Part shown: positions 16,976-25,593 of the stretch, in pieces
Position numbering within the stretch: the first letter of the stretch is position 1
Layout: the number at the start of each line of letters is the position of its first letter
Assembly (NCBI GenBank): GCA_016711225.1
Contig: JADJTK010000008.1
Location: 1-64,000 of the forward strand
Direction of reading: 5' to 3'
Source of the DNA: Opitutaceae bacterium
GTDB taxonomy: Bacteria > Verrucomicrobiota > Verrucomicrobiia > Opitutales > Opitutaceae
Length of the DNA stretch: 64,000 bases
Translations under genes and position numbers: made by a program
The notes under the pieces: generated by a model
The model's database searches: none
The model's input: the letters and a program-made list of their open reading frames with translations, nothing else
Told to the model about the DNA's origin: nothing

Positions 16976-18007
16976 TCAGAGCGCGAGGCGCGCTCCGCCC
17001 TCGCTCCACGAACGCCATACCGCCTCCGTCAGCCGCATGTAGCGCACGCCCGTAGCGAAATCGGTGAGTCGCACCGGAGCGCCCTCGCGGATACTGGCGA
17101 CGAAATCTTCCTCCACACGCCAGCCGCGGCGTTGCTCCGGCGGCACCCCCACCAGCGTCTCCGCCCGACCCAGCTGCGACTGCCACAACTGCTGCGCCGC
17201 CAGATCGAACCGCAGGGCCCCTCGCTCACCATTGAGGCGGATTTCATGCCGCGGCAGGCCCGGCTCCACCCCGCTGAAATGCATGATCAGCCGCGCACCG
17301 GTGGCATAGCGGCCCATCACCGACAAACTCTCCGGAATCTCCACCGCACCCTCCCCGCCCTCGTCGCGGGTGCGGCGGGCGGTGAATACCGCCGCATCAG
17401 CCTGTACCCACGCCGGATCCTCGCCCAGCCAGCGCAACACCATCTCGTAGTTGATGCCCAGCATCAGCGTGTTCACCCCGCTCAGGGCGAACTCCTGGCT
17501 CCAGCCCAGCGGCACGGCGGCATCGGCATACGCCCCGCCGGTCTGAGTCACGCACACTTCGCGCAACGCCCCCAGCGCCGGCAACCGGTCGGCAATTGCC
17601 GCATCGAAGTCCAACGACATCGGTGCCGGCACGATCTGGGCCACCAACTGCGGCCGCGCCTGGGCGGCGGCGAGCATGGTCTCCGCCTGGGCGAGCTGGG
17701 CGGCCATACGCGCCTCGGTGAGCACGTGTTTGCCAGCAGCCAGCGCGGCGCACGTCACCTCGGCATGGAGATACGGCCAGGTGCCAATGACGACGGCTTC
17801 GACATTCGGCGCCGTCACCACTTCGCGCCAATGCCGTGCCGCCCCGGGAATGCCATACTCCCCGGCCACAGCCTGCGTCGAGGCCATCGACCGGTTGGCC
17901 ACCATCACCACCTCCACTCCGGGGATGCGCTGCAGTAGCGGCAGGTGTTTTGCGCGGGTATTCGCCCCGGCGCCGACAATCCCGATCCGCAAAGTGGAGT
18001 TGGCCAT
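16976..18007 (-). CDS. Gfo/Idh/MocA-family oxidoreductase
   Basis: The 343-residue protein begins with a Rossmann fold (IGIVGAGANTRAKHLP, residues 7-22), the VIGTWPYLHAE segment and a TEARMA motif where the family usually has EKP, so the catalytic Lys position is changed. The C-terminal alpha/beta domain (about 125-320) is typical. Members oxidise or reduce sugars, inositols or related polyols using NAD(P). The missing EKP Lys suggests an atypical or inactive member or one acting on an unusual substrate. It lies 135 bases from the S41 gene upstream on the same strand and may not be co-transcribed. Confidence 0.8.
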   Translation of the reverse strand: MANSTLRIGIVGAGANTRAKHLPLLQRIPGVEVVMVANRSMASTQAVAGEYGIPGAARHWREVVTAPNVEAVVIGTWPYLHAEVTCAALAAGKHVLTEARMAAQLAQAETMLAAAQARPQLVAQIVPAPMSLDFDAAIADRLPALGALREVCVTQTGGAYADAAVPLGWSQEFALSGVNTLMLGINYEMVLRWLGEDPAWVQADAAVFTARRTRDEGGEGAVEIPESLSVMGRYATGARLIMHFSGVEPGLPRHEIRLNGERGALRFDLAAQQLWQSQLGRAETLVGVPPEQRRGWRVEEDFVASIREGAPVRLTDFATGVRYMRLTEAVWRSWSEGGARLAL

Positions 18008-18152
18008 GGTGGCGCCGAGTTAATCACCTACGCCGCCCGCCACAAGGCAGCTCTGCACTAGGGAAAATGCCGCAACCGCCCACCGCGTTGGGTCAACGCG
18101 GCCCACCGCCTCCGGCCAGATGCGGACGCCCCCTCCGCCGGGCAGGTAATCA

Positions 18153-18194
18153 GGAAAGCAGAGCGAGCGGGCTCACCCGGTCGCTCTGCTTTCC
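18153..18194 (-). terminator. Strong hairpin terminator downstream of lolD
   Basis: GGAAAGCAGAGCGA (18,153-18,166) pairs perfectly over 14 bases with TCGCTCTGCTTTCC (18,181-18,194), and the interior adds another four pairs. It begins one base after the lolD stop and, read on the minus strand, leads into TTTCCTGATT. Stem length and position make it the natural end of the lysS-lolC-lolD transcript. Confidence 0.75.
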
Positions 18195-18866
18195 TCAGCG
18201 GTCGCGCCGCAGATGTTGCCGCGAGAGGAACGCCGCCTCGGTCGTACGCGCGGCGTGGACCATGTTGTGCGTCACCACCACTAGACTCGCTTGCTGCTCG
18301 GCACACACCTCCAGCAGCACCGTCATAACACCCTCGCCGGTGGCCTCGTCGAGATTGCCCGTCGGTTCATCAGCCAGGACCACGCGCGGCCGGTTCATGA
18401 GTGCCCGAGCCACCGCTACGCGCTGGCGTTCGCCACCGGAAAGGTGCGCCGGCACATGATGGGCGCGGTCGGCCAACCCCACCCGTGCGAGCAGTTCCGT
18501 GGCGCGTTGCCGCTCCACCGGACCGATCTTGCCGAGGAGACGCGCTGCCATGAGGACATTGTCGGCCGCGTTGAGCTCAGGGATGAGATAGAACGACTGG
18601 AAGACCAGCCCGATGAATCGACCGCGCCGGCGCGCGAGTTCGCTGCGCCCCAGGCCGGCGATCGGAGTGCCCTCCCAGGCCACGGTGCCGGAGTCGGCGG
18701 TCTCCAGCCCGGCGAGCAGATTGAGCAGCGTCGTTTTCCCGCAGCCCGACTCTCCGCGTATGCTCAAGCTGGTGCCGGCGCGCACGGAGCAGTCGACCCC
18801 CTCAAGCACGGCGATACGCCGGTCGCCGCTCGGGTAGCTCATGCGCAGGCCGGAGGCCGAAAGAAT
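18195..18866 (-). CDS. lolD: LolD-like lipoprotein-export ABC ATPase
   Basis: The protein is the ATPase of the LolCDE-type complex that releases lipoproteins from the inner membrane. Walker A is GESGCGKTT, the Q-loop follows in LVFQSF, the signature is LSGGERQRVAVARAL, and Walker B is VVLADEPTGNLDE, the MacB/LolD-specific sequence. Its neighbour upstream is the matching permease. The start is uncertain: the first ordinary start codon is an ATG at 18,842, which would remove the first beta strand (ILSASGLR). An ATT at 18,866, preceded by AGGGAG, would give a full-length 223-residue protein; it is the position chosen here. No GTG or TTG exists in frame upstream. If a base error turned ATG into ATT, the start is ordinary. 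Confidence 0.88.
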   Translation of the reverse strand: MLSASGLRMSYPSGDRRIAVLEGVDCSVRAGTSLSIRGESGCGKTTLLNLLAGLETADSGTVAWEGTPIAGLGRSELARRRGRFIGLVFQSFYLIPELNAADNVLMAARLLGKIGPVERQRATELLARVGLADRAHHVPAHLSGGERQRVAVARALMNRPRVVLADEPTGNLDEATGEGVMTVLLEVCAEQQASLVVVTHNMVHAARTTEAAFLSRQHLRRDR

Positions 18867-19027
18867 CGACTCCCTGAGGGCTGGGGGCTGACGGCTAAAG
18901 GTTGAACGACCGAGGCCGGCAGCGGCGCACGCTCCGGCGGATCGTTCGGTAGAGGCAAAGAGTTCATCCGTGGTTACAGGTTGCGGGTTCAGCCTTCGGC
19001 TTCTCAGCCTCCAGCCTTTCCGTCGGC

Positions 19028-20257
19028 TCACTCGCTGCGCAGCGCCTCCGAGGGTTTGAGACGAGCGGCACGCCAGGCAGGCAAGACGGCGGCCACCAGG
19101 GCGATCGCAATCGAACTCACCACGATCATCACCAGATCCGTCGCCGCCAGATGCGCCGGGATTTCCGTGAACATATAGAAACGTTCCAGCGCCGCCTTGC
19201 TCTGAGTCATCCGGGCGAAGGCCTGTACCGCGTCGTTGCGGAAATAGACGGCGATGAAGCCGAAGAGTGTGCCCCGCGCCGTCCCCGCGATGCCGATGAA
19301 AAGCCCCTGATAACAGTAGCACGCGGCCACCCCGCGGGCATCGCCGCCAAGTGCGCCGATCAGGCCGATCTCGCGGGTCTTGCGCACCACGGAGATGAGC
19401 AACGAACTCGCCACCGAGAACCCGGCGACGATCACGATGAAGAGCAGCAGGAAGAACAGCATGTTCTTCTCGAGTCGGAGGATGAACAGAAAGTCCTGGT
19501 TGGTATCCATCCACGAGAGGGCGTGCTGCCCGGACGGCAGGCGGAGATTGAGCAGCTCGGCCACCGTCTCGGAATCGGCGTCGGGGGCCAGTCGCAGGCT
19601 CACGCCGTGCACCGCCGAACCCAGGCCGTAGAGGTCCTGCATCGTGCGCAGGGTGCAGATCACCAGACTGCTATCGAGCTGCGTATGCCCGATCTCGAAC
19701 AAGCCGACGACGCGAAACTCCCGCGGGAGCAGCACCTCATCGTGGCGCATCTTCTCGAGCATGAGCGGGGTATAGAGCTCGACCTTGCCACCGACGCCGA
19801 GCCCGAGCGTTTGCGCCAACGCCGCACTAAGGATCACCGAGTCGTCGTCGAGATCCTCGACACTTCCGCGCTGGGTGTAGCGGCTGAGGGGCACCACCTC
19901 CTCGACGTGGACCAGATCCACTCCCTGGATCGCCGGGAAGGCCGGCTTGTTGCCGCTGAGCAACATCACCACGCCCTCGGCGTGCGCCGTGGCCCCGACT
20001 ACTCCGGGGATCTGCCGGGCCTGCGCCACGATCTCGGCGGAGTTGGTCATCGGACCACGGGAGCGGACCTGCACATCGCCGCCGGTATCGACGATCATCC
20101 GCCGAATCTGTTGCCCGAAACCGCCCATCACGCTGAGCGTGACGATCAGCACCGTCACCCCCAGGGCCACGCCGGCCAGCGAGATGAACGTGAAAAACGG
20201 CACCCTCCGCCCGGTCGGGAAGAGCTGCTTCAGCGCCAAGTAAAACGGCCAACTCAT
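19028..20257 (-). CDS. lolC: LolC/LolE-like lipoprotein-releasing permease
   Basis: This 409-residue inner-membrane protein has the FtsX/LolCE plan: one helix near the N-terminus (FFTFISLAGVALGVTVLIVTLSV), a periplasmic domain of about 220 residues, then three C-terminal helices (LLLFIVIVAGFSVASSLLI, YQGLFIGIAGTARGTLFGF and IVVSSIAIALVAAVLPAW). The GVALGV motif and the ending AARLKPSEALRSE are typical. Only one permease is encoded here, so the complex is probably a homodimer (LolF type) with the ATPase downstream; 161 bases of repeat-like DNA separate the two. Confidence 0.9.
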   Translation of the reverse strand: MSWPFYLALKQLFPTGRRVPFFTFISLAGVALGVTVLIVTLSVMGGFGQQIRRMIVDTGGDVQVRSRGPMTNSAEIVAQARQIPGVVGATAHAEGVVMLLSGNKPAFPAIQGVDLVHVEEVVPLSRYTQRGSVEDLDDDSVILSAALAQTLGLGVGGKVELYTPLMLEKMRHDEVLLPREFRVVGLFEIGHTQLDSSLVICTLRTMQDLYGLGSAVHGVSLRLAPDADSETVAELLNLRLPSGQHALSWMDTNQDFLFILRLEKNMLFFLLLFIVIVAGFSVASSLLISVVRKTREIGLIGALGGDARGVAACYCYQGLFIGIAGTARGTLFGFIAVYFRNDAVQAFARMTQSKAALERFYMFTEIPAHLAATDLVMIVVSSIAIALVAAVLPAWRAARLKPSEALRSE

Positions 20258-20368
20258 GGCGGCGTCAGCTGCTCTGGCGCCTAAGTGAGAAGGCAGAATG
20301 GGAAACGCAGAACGATACCGCGCGTCGACGGTCGAGGCCTGCTCTGGTACTTCTGCCTTCTGCCTTCA

Positions 20369-21853
20369 TCATTCTGCCTTAGGTACGCCCTGCGGCCGCA
20401 GCTGCGGGAATAGGATCACGTCGCGGATGCTTTCGGCCCCGGTGAGAAGGATGCACAGACGGTCGATGCCGATGCCCATGCCACCGGCCGGGGGCATGCC
20501 ATGCTCGAGCGCGGTGAGGAAGTCAGAATCCATCTTCTGAATGTCCTCGCCCACCTGTTTCTCGAACATCTCGCGCTGCACCAGCGGATCGTTCTGCTCG
20601 GAGTAGGCCGGGGCCACCTCCATGCCACCGATCACCAATTCGAACACGTCGATCGTCGTCGGATCCTCGACGGTGATCTTGGCCAACGGGCAGAGCTCCT
20701 TGGGCAGGTGCGTGACGAAGGTGGGCTGGATCAGCTTGGGCTCGATACGCTTGCCGTACACTTCGTTGGTCACCTCGAAATCCTCCCAGCCCGGGTGGAT
20801 CTCCAGCCCCATCGCGCGGGCCTTGGCGACCCGCTCCTCCTTGGTGTGATTGAACCAGTTGGCGTCGCCCGTCTCGGCGATGACCAGATCCTTGTACCGC
20901 GCTTCGCGCCACTCGCCGTCGAAATTGATCGCCTCGCCGCTGGCCGCGTGCGCGATCTCCATCTTGCCGAGCACGTCGCGGCAGAGGGTCTGAATGAGGT
21001 CGCGCACCAGCTGCATCATCCCACGGTAGTCGCTGTAGGCCTGGTAGATCTCGAGCATGGTAAACTCGGGATTGTGGCGACGAGAAATGCCTTCGTTGCG
21101 AAAATTGCGGCCGATCTCGAACACCCGGTCAAACCCACCCACGAGCAGGCGCTTCAGATAGAGCTCGAGCGCGATGCGCAGGAAGAAATCGGTGCCTAGG
21201 GCGTTGTGATGGGTGACAAACGGCCGTGCCGCGGCGCCACCGGCGACGTTTTGCAGGATCGGAGTCTCCACCTCCAGGAAACCGCGCCCCTCGAAGAAGC
21301 GGCGCACGGCCGAGACCAACCGGGCGCGCAGCATCAACCGTTCGCGGGAATCCTTGTTTACGATCAGGTCGAGATAGCGCTGACGATACACTTGCTCGGG
21401 GTCGGCCAGGCCATGCCACTTTTCGGGCAACGGGCGCAGCGCCTTGGCGACGAGCGTGTAGGTGTCGGCCCGCACGGTGATCTCCCCGCTCTTGGTGCGG
21501 AAGAGCGTGCCGGTCACCCCGATGATGTCGCCCAGGTCGAGCTTCTTGAACGCTACATACGCCGCTTCGCCCACCTGATCCTTCTTGACGAAGAGCTGGA
21601 TATGGCCGGCGCGGTCGAGAATCTTCACGAAGCAGCTCTTGCCCCCGTCGCGAAAGACGGTGAGCCGGCCCGCCACAGCCACGGGCACCGCGTAGTCCTG
21701 CCCATCGACATAGGCGGCCAGCGCCTCGGCGGAGGTGTGGGTGGGGCTCACGCTGGCCCGGAACGGATCGAAGCCGGCGGCGCGCATGTCCTGAAGCTTG
21801 GCCAGGCGGACGGCGAAGAGATCGTGGGTGTTGTCGGCGGGAATCTCGGTCAT
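20369..21853 (-). CDS. lysS: Lysyl-tRNA synthetase, class II
   Basis: LysS charges tRNA-Lys with lysine in the cytoplasm. The 494-residue protein has an N-terminal OB fold (about 55-165, with GRLTVFRDGGKSCFVKI), motif 1 region (SAVRRFFEGRGFLEVETPIL), motif 2 (FRNEGISRRHNPEFTMLEI) and motif 3 near the C-terminus (GGMGIGIDRLCILLTG). Length matches LysS of other bacteria. The ATG at 21,853 is chosen because upstream codons of the open frame have no similarity. It leads a lysS-lolC-lolD gene string on the minus strand, 111 bases before lolC; a tRNA-Lys gene lies about 6 kb away. Confidence 0.95.
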   Translation of the reverse strand: MTEIPADNTHDLFAVRLAKLQDMRAAGFDPFRASVSPTHTSAEALAAYVDGQDYAVPVAVAGRLTVFRDGGKSCFVKILDRAGHIQLFVKKDQVGEAAYVAFKKLDLGDIIGVTGTLFRTKSGEITVRADTYTLVAKALRPLPEKWHGLADPEQVYRQRYLDLIVNKDSRERLMLRARLVSAVRRFFEGRGFLEVETPILQNVAGGAAARPFVTHHNALGTDFFLRIALELYLKRLLVGGFDRVFEIGRNFRNEGISRRHNPEFTMLEIYQAYSDYRGMMQLVRDLIQTLCRDVLGKMEIAHAASGEAINFDGEWREARYKDLVIAETGDANWFNHTKEERVAKARAMGLEIHPGWEDFEVTNEVYGKRIEPKLIQPTFVTHLPKELCPLAKITVEDPTTIDVFELVIGGMEVAPAYSEQNDPLVQREMFEKQVGEDIQKMDSDFLTALEHGMPPAGGMGIGIDRLCILLTGAESIRDVILFPQLRPQGVPKAE

Positions 21854-22136
21854 GGAGACGCGCACGGTACGGGGCGCCGCCGCCCTCAAGCAAGCCGGAG
21901 ATGCACCCGCCGCCACCGCCGCGCACATTTCCGCGTAGGGCGGTCCCCCTAGAATCACGCGTAAGCCCCCTGTTAATCGGTAGGGTTCACCAGCGAAACA
22001 TCGCGCCCGGCTCAAGTTCCTGGCACCCTAACCGATGCAAAGCCTCCGATGGGAGGGTATTTCGCCCATCCACGTTCGCGGCGGGGTCAAGACCCGCCGC
22101 TCCGCTCCTGCCGCCGCCCCCGTATTCGACAAAACC

Positions 22137-23341
22137 ATGAACGTTGCCACTGGTCACCTCCGCCTGCTGCTGGTCGCGCCCGAGTCCGAAACCGTCCAGG
22201 GGTTAGCCAGGGATCTGTTCCTGCTCGACGAACACATCGAGACGACGATCCGCCACCAGGCCAGCGCCGCCATGGAACTTGTCTGCGTCCAGAATTTTGA
22301 CGCCGTGGCCATCGACCTGCGCCTGCCCGGGGACTCGGCGGCCACCCTGCTCACCGGCCTGCAGAACCGTTTTCCGCGCATCATCCGGCTGGTCATCGCC
22401 GACAACCCGGGCGATGCCATCTTCGCCCACGCCGCCCATCTCGCCCATTGCCTGTTGCCTCGCCCCTGCGATTCCGGGACGCTGTTTGAGGCCCTGCTCG
22501 ACACCGCCGCCACCACGCATCGGATGCGCGACCCGGCCCTCAGTGCAGCCGTCGCCGGCATCCTCTCCCTGCCGGAGTCGCCGGCCATGCGCCGGGAACT
22601 GCTCGGTCTGCTCGCCGACGACGAGATTTCACTCGAACAGCTCGAGGATGCGGTGGAACGCAATCCGGCCATCGTCGCCAAGCTGATGCAGATCGCCAAC
22701 TCCGCCTACTACGGCGCCCGCGGCACCGTCGCCACCGTGGGGAAGCCGTCTCGATGCTGGGGTTGGACACCGTGCGCGGCATCGTGACCTCCGCCCATCT
22801 CTTCGAGGCGCTCCCGAGCCGCAGCACCAAGGAGCTACCCGTAGCCGAACTCTGGAATCATTGCGTATCGACCGCCGTCATGGTGCGCCGCATCGCCTGG
22901 CATGTGCGTGCCAGTGCGAGCGTCAATCGCGCCGCCTTCACCGCCGCCCTGCTCCATGACGTCGGCAAGGTCGTGATGAATCTGGCCCACGGCGAGGCCT
23001 ACGCCGCCCTGCGCCGGCGCGCAGAAACGCCGCAGCGCCCGCTCTGGCAGGAGGAGGAGCGCCTGTTTGGCCACCACCACGGCACTGCCGGCGCCCTGCT
23101 GCTGGAGCTCTGGGGTCTGCCTGGCATAGTGGTCGAGGCCGTGGCCCTGCACCATACCCCGCATCGCACCCGCGAGGGCAGCACCACCCCCCTCACCCTC
23201 GTGCACATCGCCAACGCCCTCGTGCACCTCGACAACCCCGGGGGGGCCGCCGAAACCCAACTTGATTTCAACTACCTGCAACGGCTCCTGTTGCCCGGCA
23301 AGCTCGACCTCTGGCAGACCGCCCTCACCGCCGAGGATTGA
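22137..23341 (+). CDS. Receiver-like plus HDOD domain protein, frameshifted
   Basis: Residues 1-120 resemble a response-regulator receiver (LRLLLVAPES, FDAVAIDLRLPGDS with Asp in the phosphorylation position). The HDOD domain follows, starting at about residue 145 (LPESPAMRRELLGLL) with the LMQIANSAYYGARG motif. The frame breaks at about 22,740: ACCGTGGGGAAGCC needs one more G to read TVGEAVSML; the next frame continues MLGLDTVRGIVTSAHLF to 23,341 with HDVGK and HH-type motifs. HDOD proteins are signalling proteins involved in motility, stress or biofilm control. A missing G in a G run suggests a sequencing error, so the gene may be whole (about 400 residues). The start follows a poly-A/C stretch and begins the receiver strand. 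Confidence 0.75.
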
Positions 23342-23490
23342 TCCGGCCGCTCTTGGCTGGGGCCGAGCCAGCAGTTCTGCCGGCCCTGTAGGCCACCGCG
23401 GTGGGATGGCGCGGGCGTCTCTGCCTGCTTTCTGCCTTAGGCCGCCGCCTCTCGTCCGTACTCCGTGCCCGGCTTATTGAGTTCAGGGTC

Positions 23491-23745
23491 CGATTGGTGA
23501 GGCTGGTCGCCGGGCGCATAGTCTACCTGATTCTCGACAGCCTGAGCGTGCACCAAGGCAAGACGGTCAAGCCATGGCTGGCCACCCGCGGTGGGCAGAT
23601 CGCCGTGCATCATCTGCCCAGTTACAGCCCTGACTACAACTCCGACGAGCGGCTCAATCGTTCGTTCCAAAGCAAGCTCTCCCACCAGCCTGCGCCCTGC
23701 AACTTCGAGCAACTGCATCGGCAGACCATCAGTCAGCTGGGGTCC
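23491..23745 (+). pseudogene. IS630-family transposase remnant
   Basis: About 85 residues match the C-terminal catalytic part of an IS630/Tc1-type DDE transposase: YLILDSLSVHQGK (second Asp) and HLPSYSPDYNSDERLN (the Glu in the PxLNPxE position). The first Asp region and the N-terminal HTH are absent, and no terminal inverted repeats or TA duplication can be seen. It marks an old insertion between the HDOD and membrane-protein genes; 23,342-23,490 has only a pyrimidine-rich phrase (TTTCTGCCTTAGG, about 23,430) and 23,746-23,996 nothing recognised. Confidence 0.7.
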
Positions 23746-23996
23746 TGCCGCGGTCAACCCGCCCTGATCAAATCACACTTTCCAGTACCCAGTAACATAC
23801 TCTCCCCAGCTCCTGTAGACCGGAGGTCCGCGCTAGCGTTTCTCCGCGCGCTCCTCCCCCTCCGCGGCCTCTGCGGCCGGATCGAATTCGGAAGGCCAGG
23901 GCGACGACCCGGCCTCCACAAAGCGCGCCATTGTTACGCGAATGCAACAGGCCGCCGGTTGACACTCCCTCGCCGGCTCCAAAAACTGGAGCCACC

Positions 23997-25190
23997 ATGC
24001 TCATCGAACGCACTTTCGACGGCTGGGAAGCCCGGCTGAGAGCCCGCGGTCTCGCGCGCTATTTCGGAGCCGCCTTCCTCTCCTTCTGGCTCTGCGGCTG
24101 GGCGGCGGGCGAAGTCTTCGCCCTCGCAGGGCTGGTCGGCATCACCTGGCAGGCGGCCACCGGCCAGCCGATACATTCGAGCATGCCCTCCATCGGAAAC
24201 CCCGCGACGGCCCTGCCCATCGCCGGCTTTCTCCTGCTTTGGCTCGCGCTCTGGACCTTCGGCGGCATCACGGCATGTTGGGCGTTCCTGCGGATGCTGC
24301 TGGCCGAAGACCAGTTGCTCGTGCGCGCCGACTCCCTGACCGTGATCCGCCGCGCCGGCCCGGTGCACCGCACCCAGCAATTGCCGCGCGACTCCATTCG
24401 CCGCTTCTACCGCATACCCGGCACCGGCTTGCGGCGGAAGCTGATGGCCGAAGCCACCATCGGCGCGGTCCAGATCACCGAGCTTGCTACCGTCGAGGAA
24501 CTCGACCGGCTGGAGCCGGAACTAATCCGCGAGCTCGGTCTTAAACCAGTCACCACAACCGCTCTGCCGCCGGGCTGGGAGCAAATCCCCGTGCCCGAGG
24601 GCGGCACCGCCTTGGTGGAGTCGCCCGCCAAGCGTCGCCGCAATGCCATAGCGGTGGCAGTCCTTGCCTCCTTGGGCTTGCTGCTCGCGCTCTGGAGCGC
24701 CGGGGCCGGCCACCTCCCCGCCGCGCTCTTCCTGGGCGGGCTCACGGTATTCGCCGGTTGGGCCGCCTGGCGAATGTTGCTTGGCCGCTACGAATGGCGC
24801 TGGAGCGGCGGCGGCTTCCGCCTCGACTGGCGCAGCGGCGGCACAGTCCGGACCGTCTTCAAAGGCGTCTCGCTGGAGCTGGGCGTGACCTCGGACAGCG
24901 ACAGCGACGACTGGTACGAATTGGCGGTATTTGAAACACCCCCGCCCAAATCCGGCCTCCCGACCAAATGCCGCAAGCACAAGTACATCGCGCGCACCAT
25001 GCGCGACCCGCTCGTACCGCGCGCCCTCGGCGAATGGCTGGCCCGCGAGGCCGGCCAACCGCTCCTCGACAATGCCACCTCCGCCGCCCTGTCCGAGAGA
25101 ACCGAGGAACTGCGCAAGCATCTCGAGGCGTCCGGGAAACTAGGCAGCTGGATAGCGAAGATGATCCCGCCCGCGAGTGGCCGGAAGTAA
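23997..25190 (+). CDS. Conserved multi-pass membrane protein of unknown function
   Basis: The 397-residue product has four hydrophobic segments: two near the N-terminus (about 20-45 FLSFWLCGWAAGEVFALAGL and 63-90 ALPIAGFLLLWLALW), and two close together at about 205-250 (IAVAVLASLGLLLALW, AALFLGGLTVFAGW). The loop between them and the C-terminal half are soluble, with beta-rich character and a Lys/Cys patch (KCRKHKY). The start ATG opens the amphipathic N-terminus. I do not recognise a family; a PH-like domain in the loop (RRAGPVHRTQQLPRDSIRRFYR) is possible. Confidence 0.65.
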   Translation: MLIERTFDGWEARLRARGLARYFGAAFLSFWLCGWAAGEVFALAGLVGITWQAATGQPIHSSMPSIGNPATALPIAGFLLLWLALWTFGGITACWAFLRMLLAEDQLLVRADSLTVIRRAGPVHRTQQLPRDSIRRFYRIPGTGLRRKLMAEATIGAVQITELATVEELDRLEPELIRELGLKPVTTTALPPGWEQIPVPEGGTALVESPAKRRRNAIAVAVLASLGLLLALWSAGAGHLPAALFLGGLTVFAGWAAWRMLLGRYEWRWSGGGFRLDWRSGGTVRTVFKGVSLELGVTSDSDSDDWYELAVFETPPPKSGLPTKCRKHKYIARTMRDPLVPRALGEWLAREAGQPLLDNATSAALSERTEELRKHLEASGKLGSWIAKMIPPASGRK

Positions 25191-25593
25191 GCGTCGGCGC
25201 CCTTGAAGGTGCGGAAGGAAGCCGCCCGCAGTACCGGCGGTACCGCCGCCGGCCGTGCCGCAATCATCCCATCGTTGTCTAGGAGAGGGCCCCGATAGGC
25301 CCCTGATAGGGACCGGGCAAAGATTGAGCGCCGGAGTTCCTTTGTATCCTTCGCTATCCTCCGTCGTCTGCAGCATTTGGAGGATTGGCTCCAGGCCCTC
25401 ATCCCCCTCCTGCCCCCTGTGACGGGATCGAACTCCGTCATACGGCAACCGGTTGCATCCTGATTCTACGTCCGGTTGCCATCCGTGTCCATCCGCGGAA
25501 TCCGTAGTTCATGCTCGTTCGTCGATTGCCGGAGTCCTCAACCGCTAGGCCCATCGAGGGAGGAAGAGATACGCCTCTCTGGGCTCTGTATCC
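25191..25593. other. Gene-free gap with an inverted repeat and a scattered phrase repeat
   Basis: No coding frame in this 403-base gap between convergent genes looks real. It has a perfect 9-base inverted repeat, GGCAACCGG (25,444-25,452) and CCGGTTGCC (25,472-25,480), around a 19-base loop, immediately followed by CATCCGTGTCCATCCGCGGA (25,480-25,499), one of several phrase-like repeats in this window. The hairpin could stop transcription from either side but has no T run. Confidence 0.5.
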
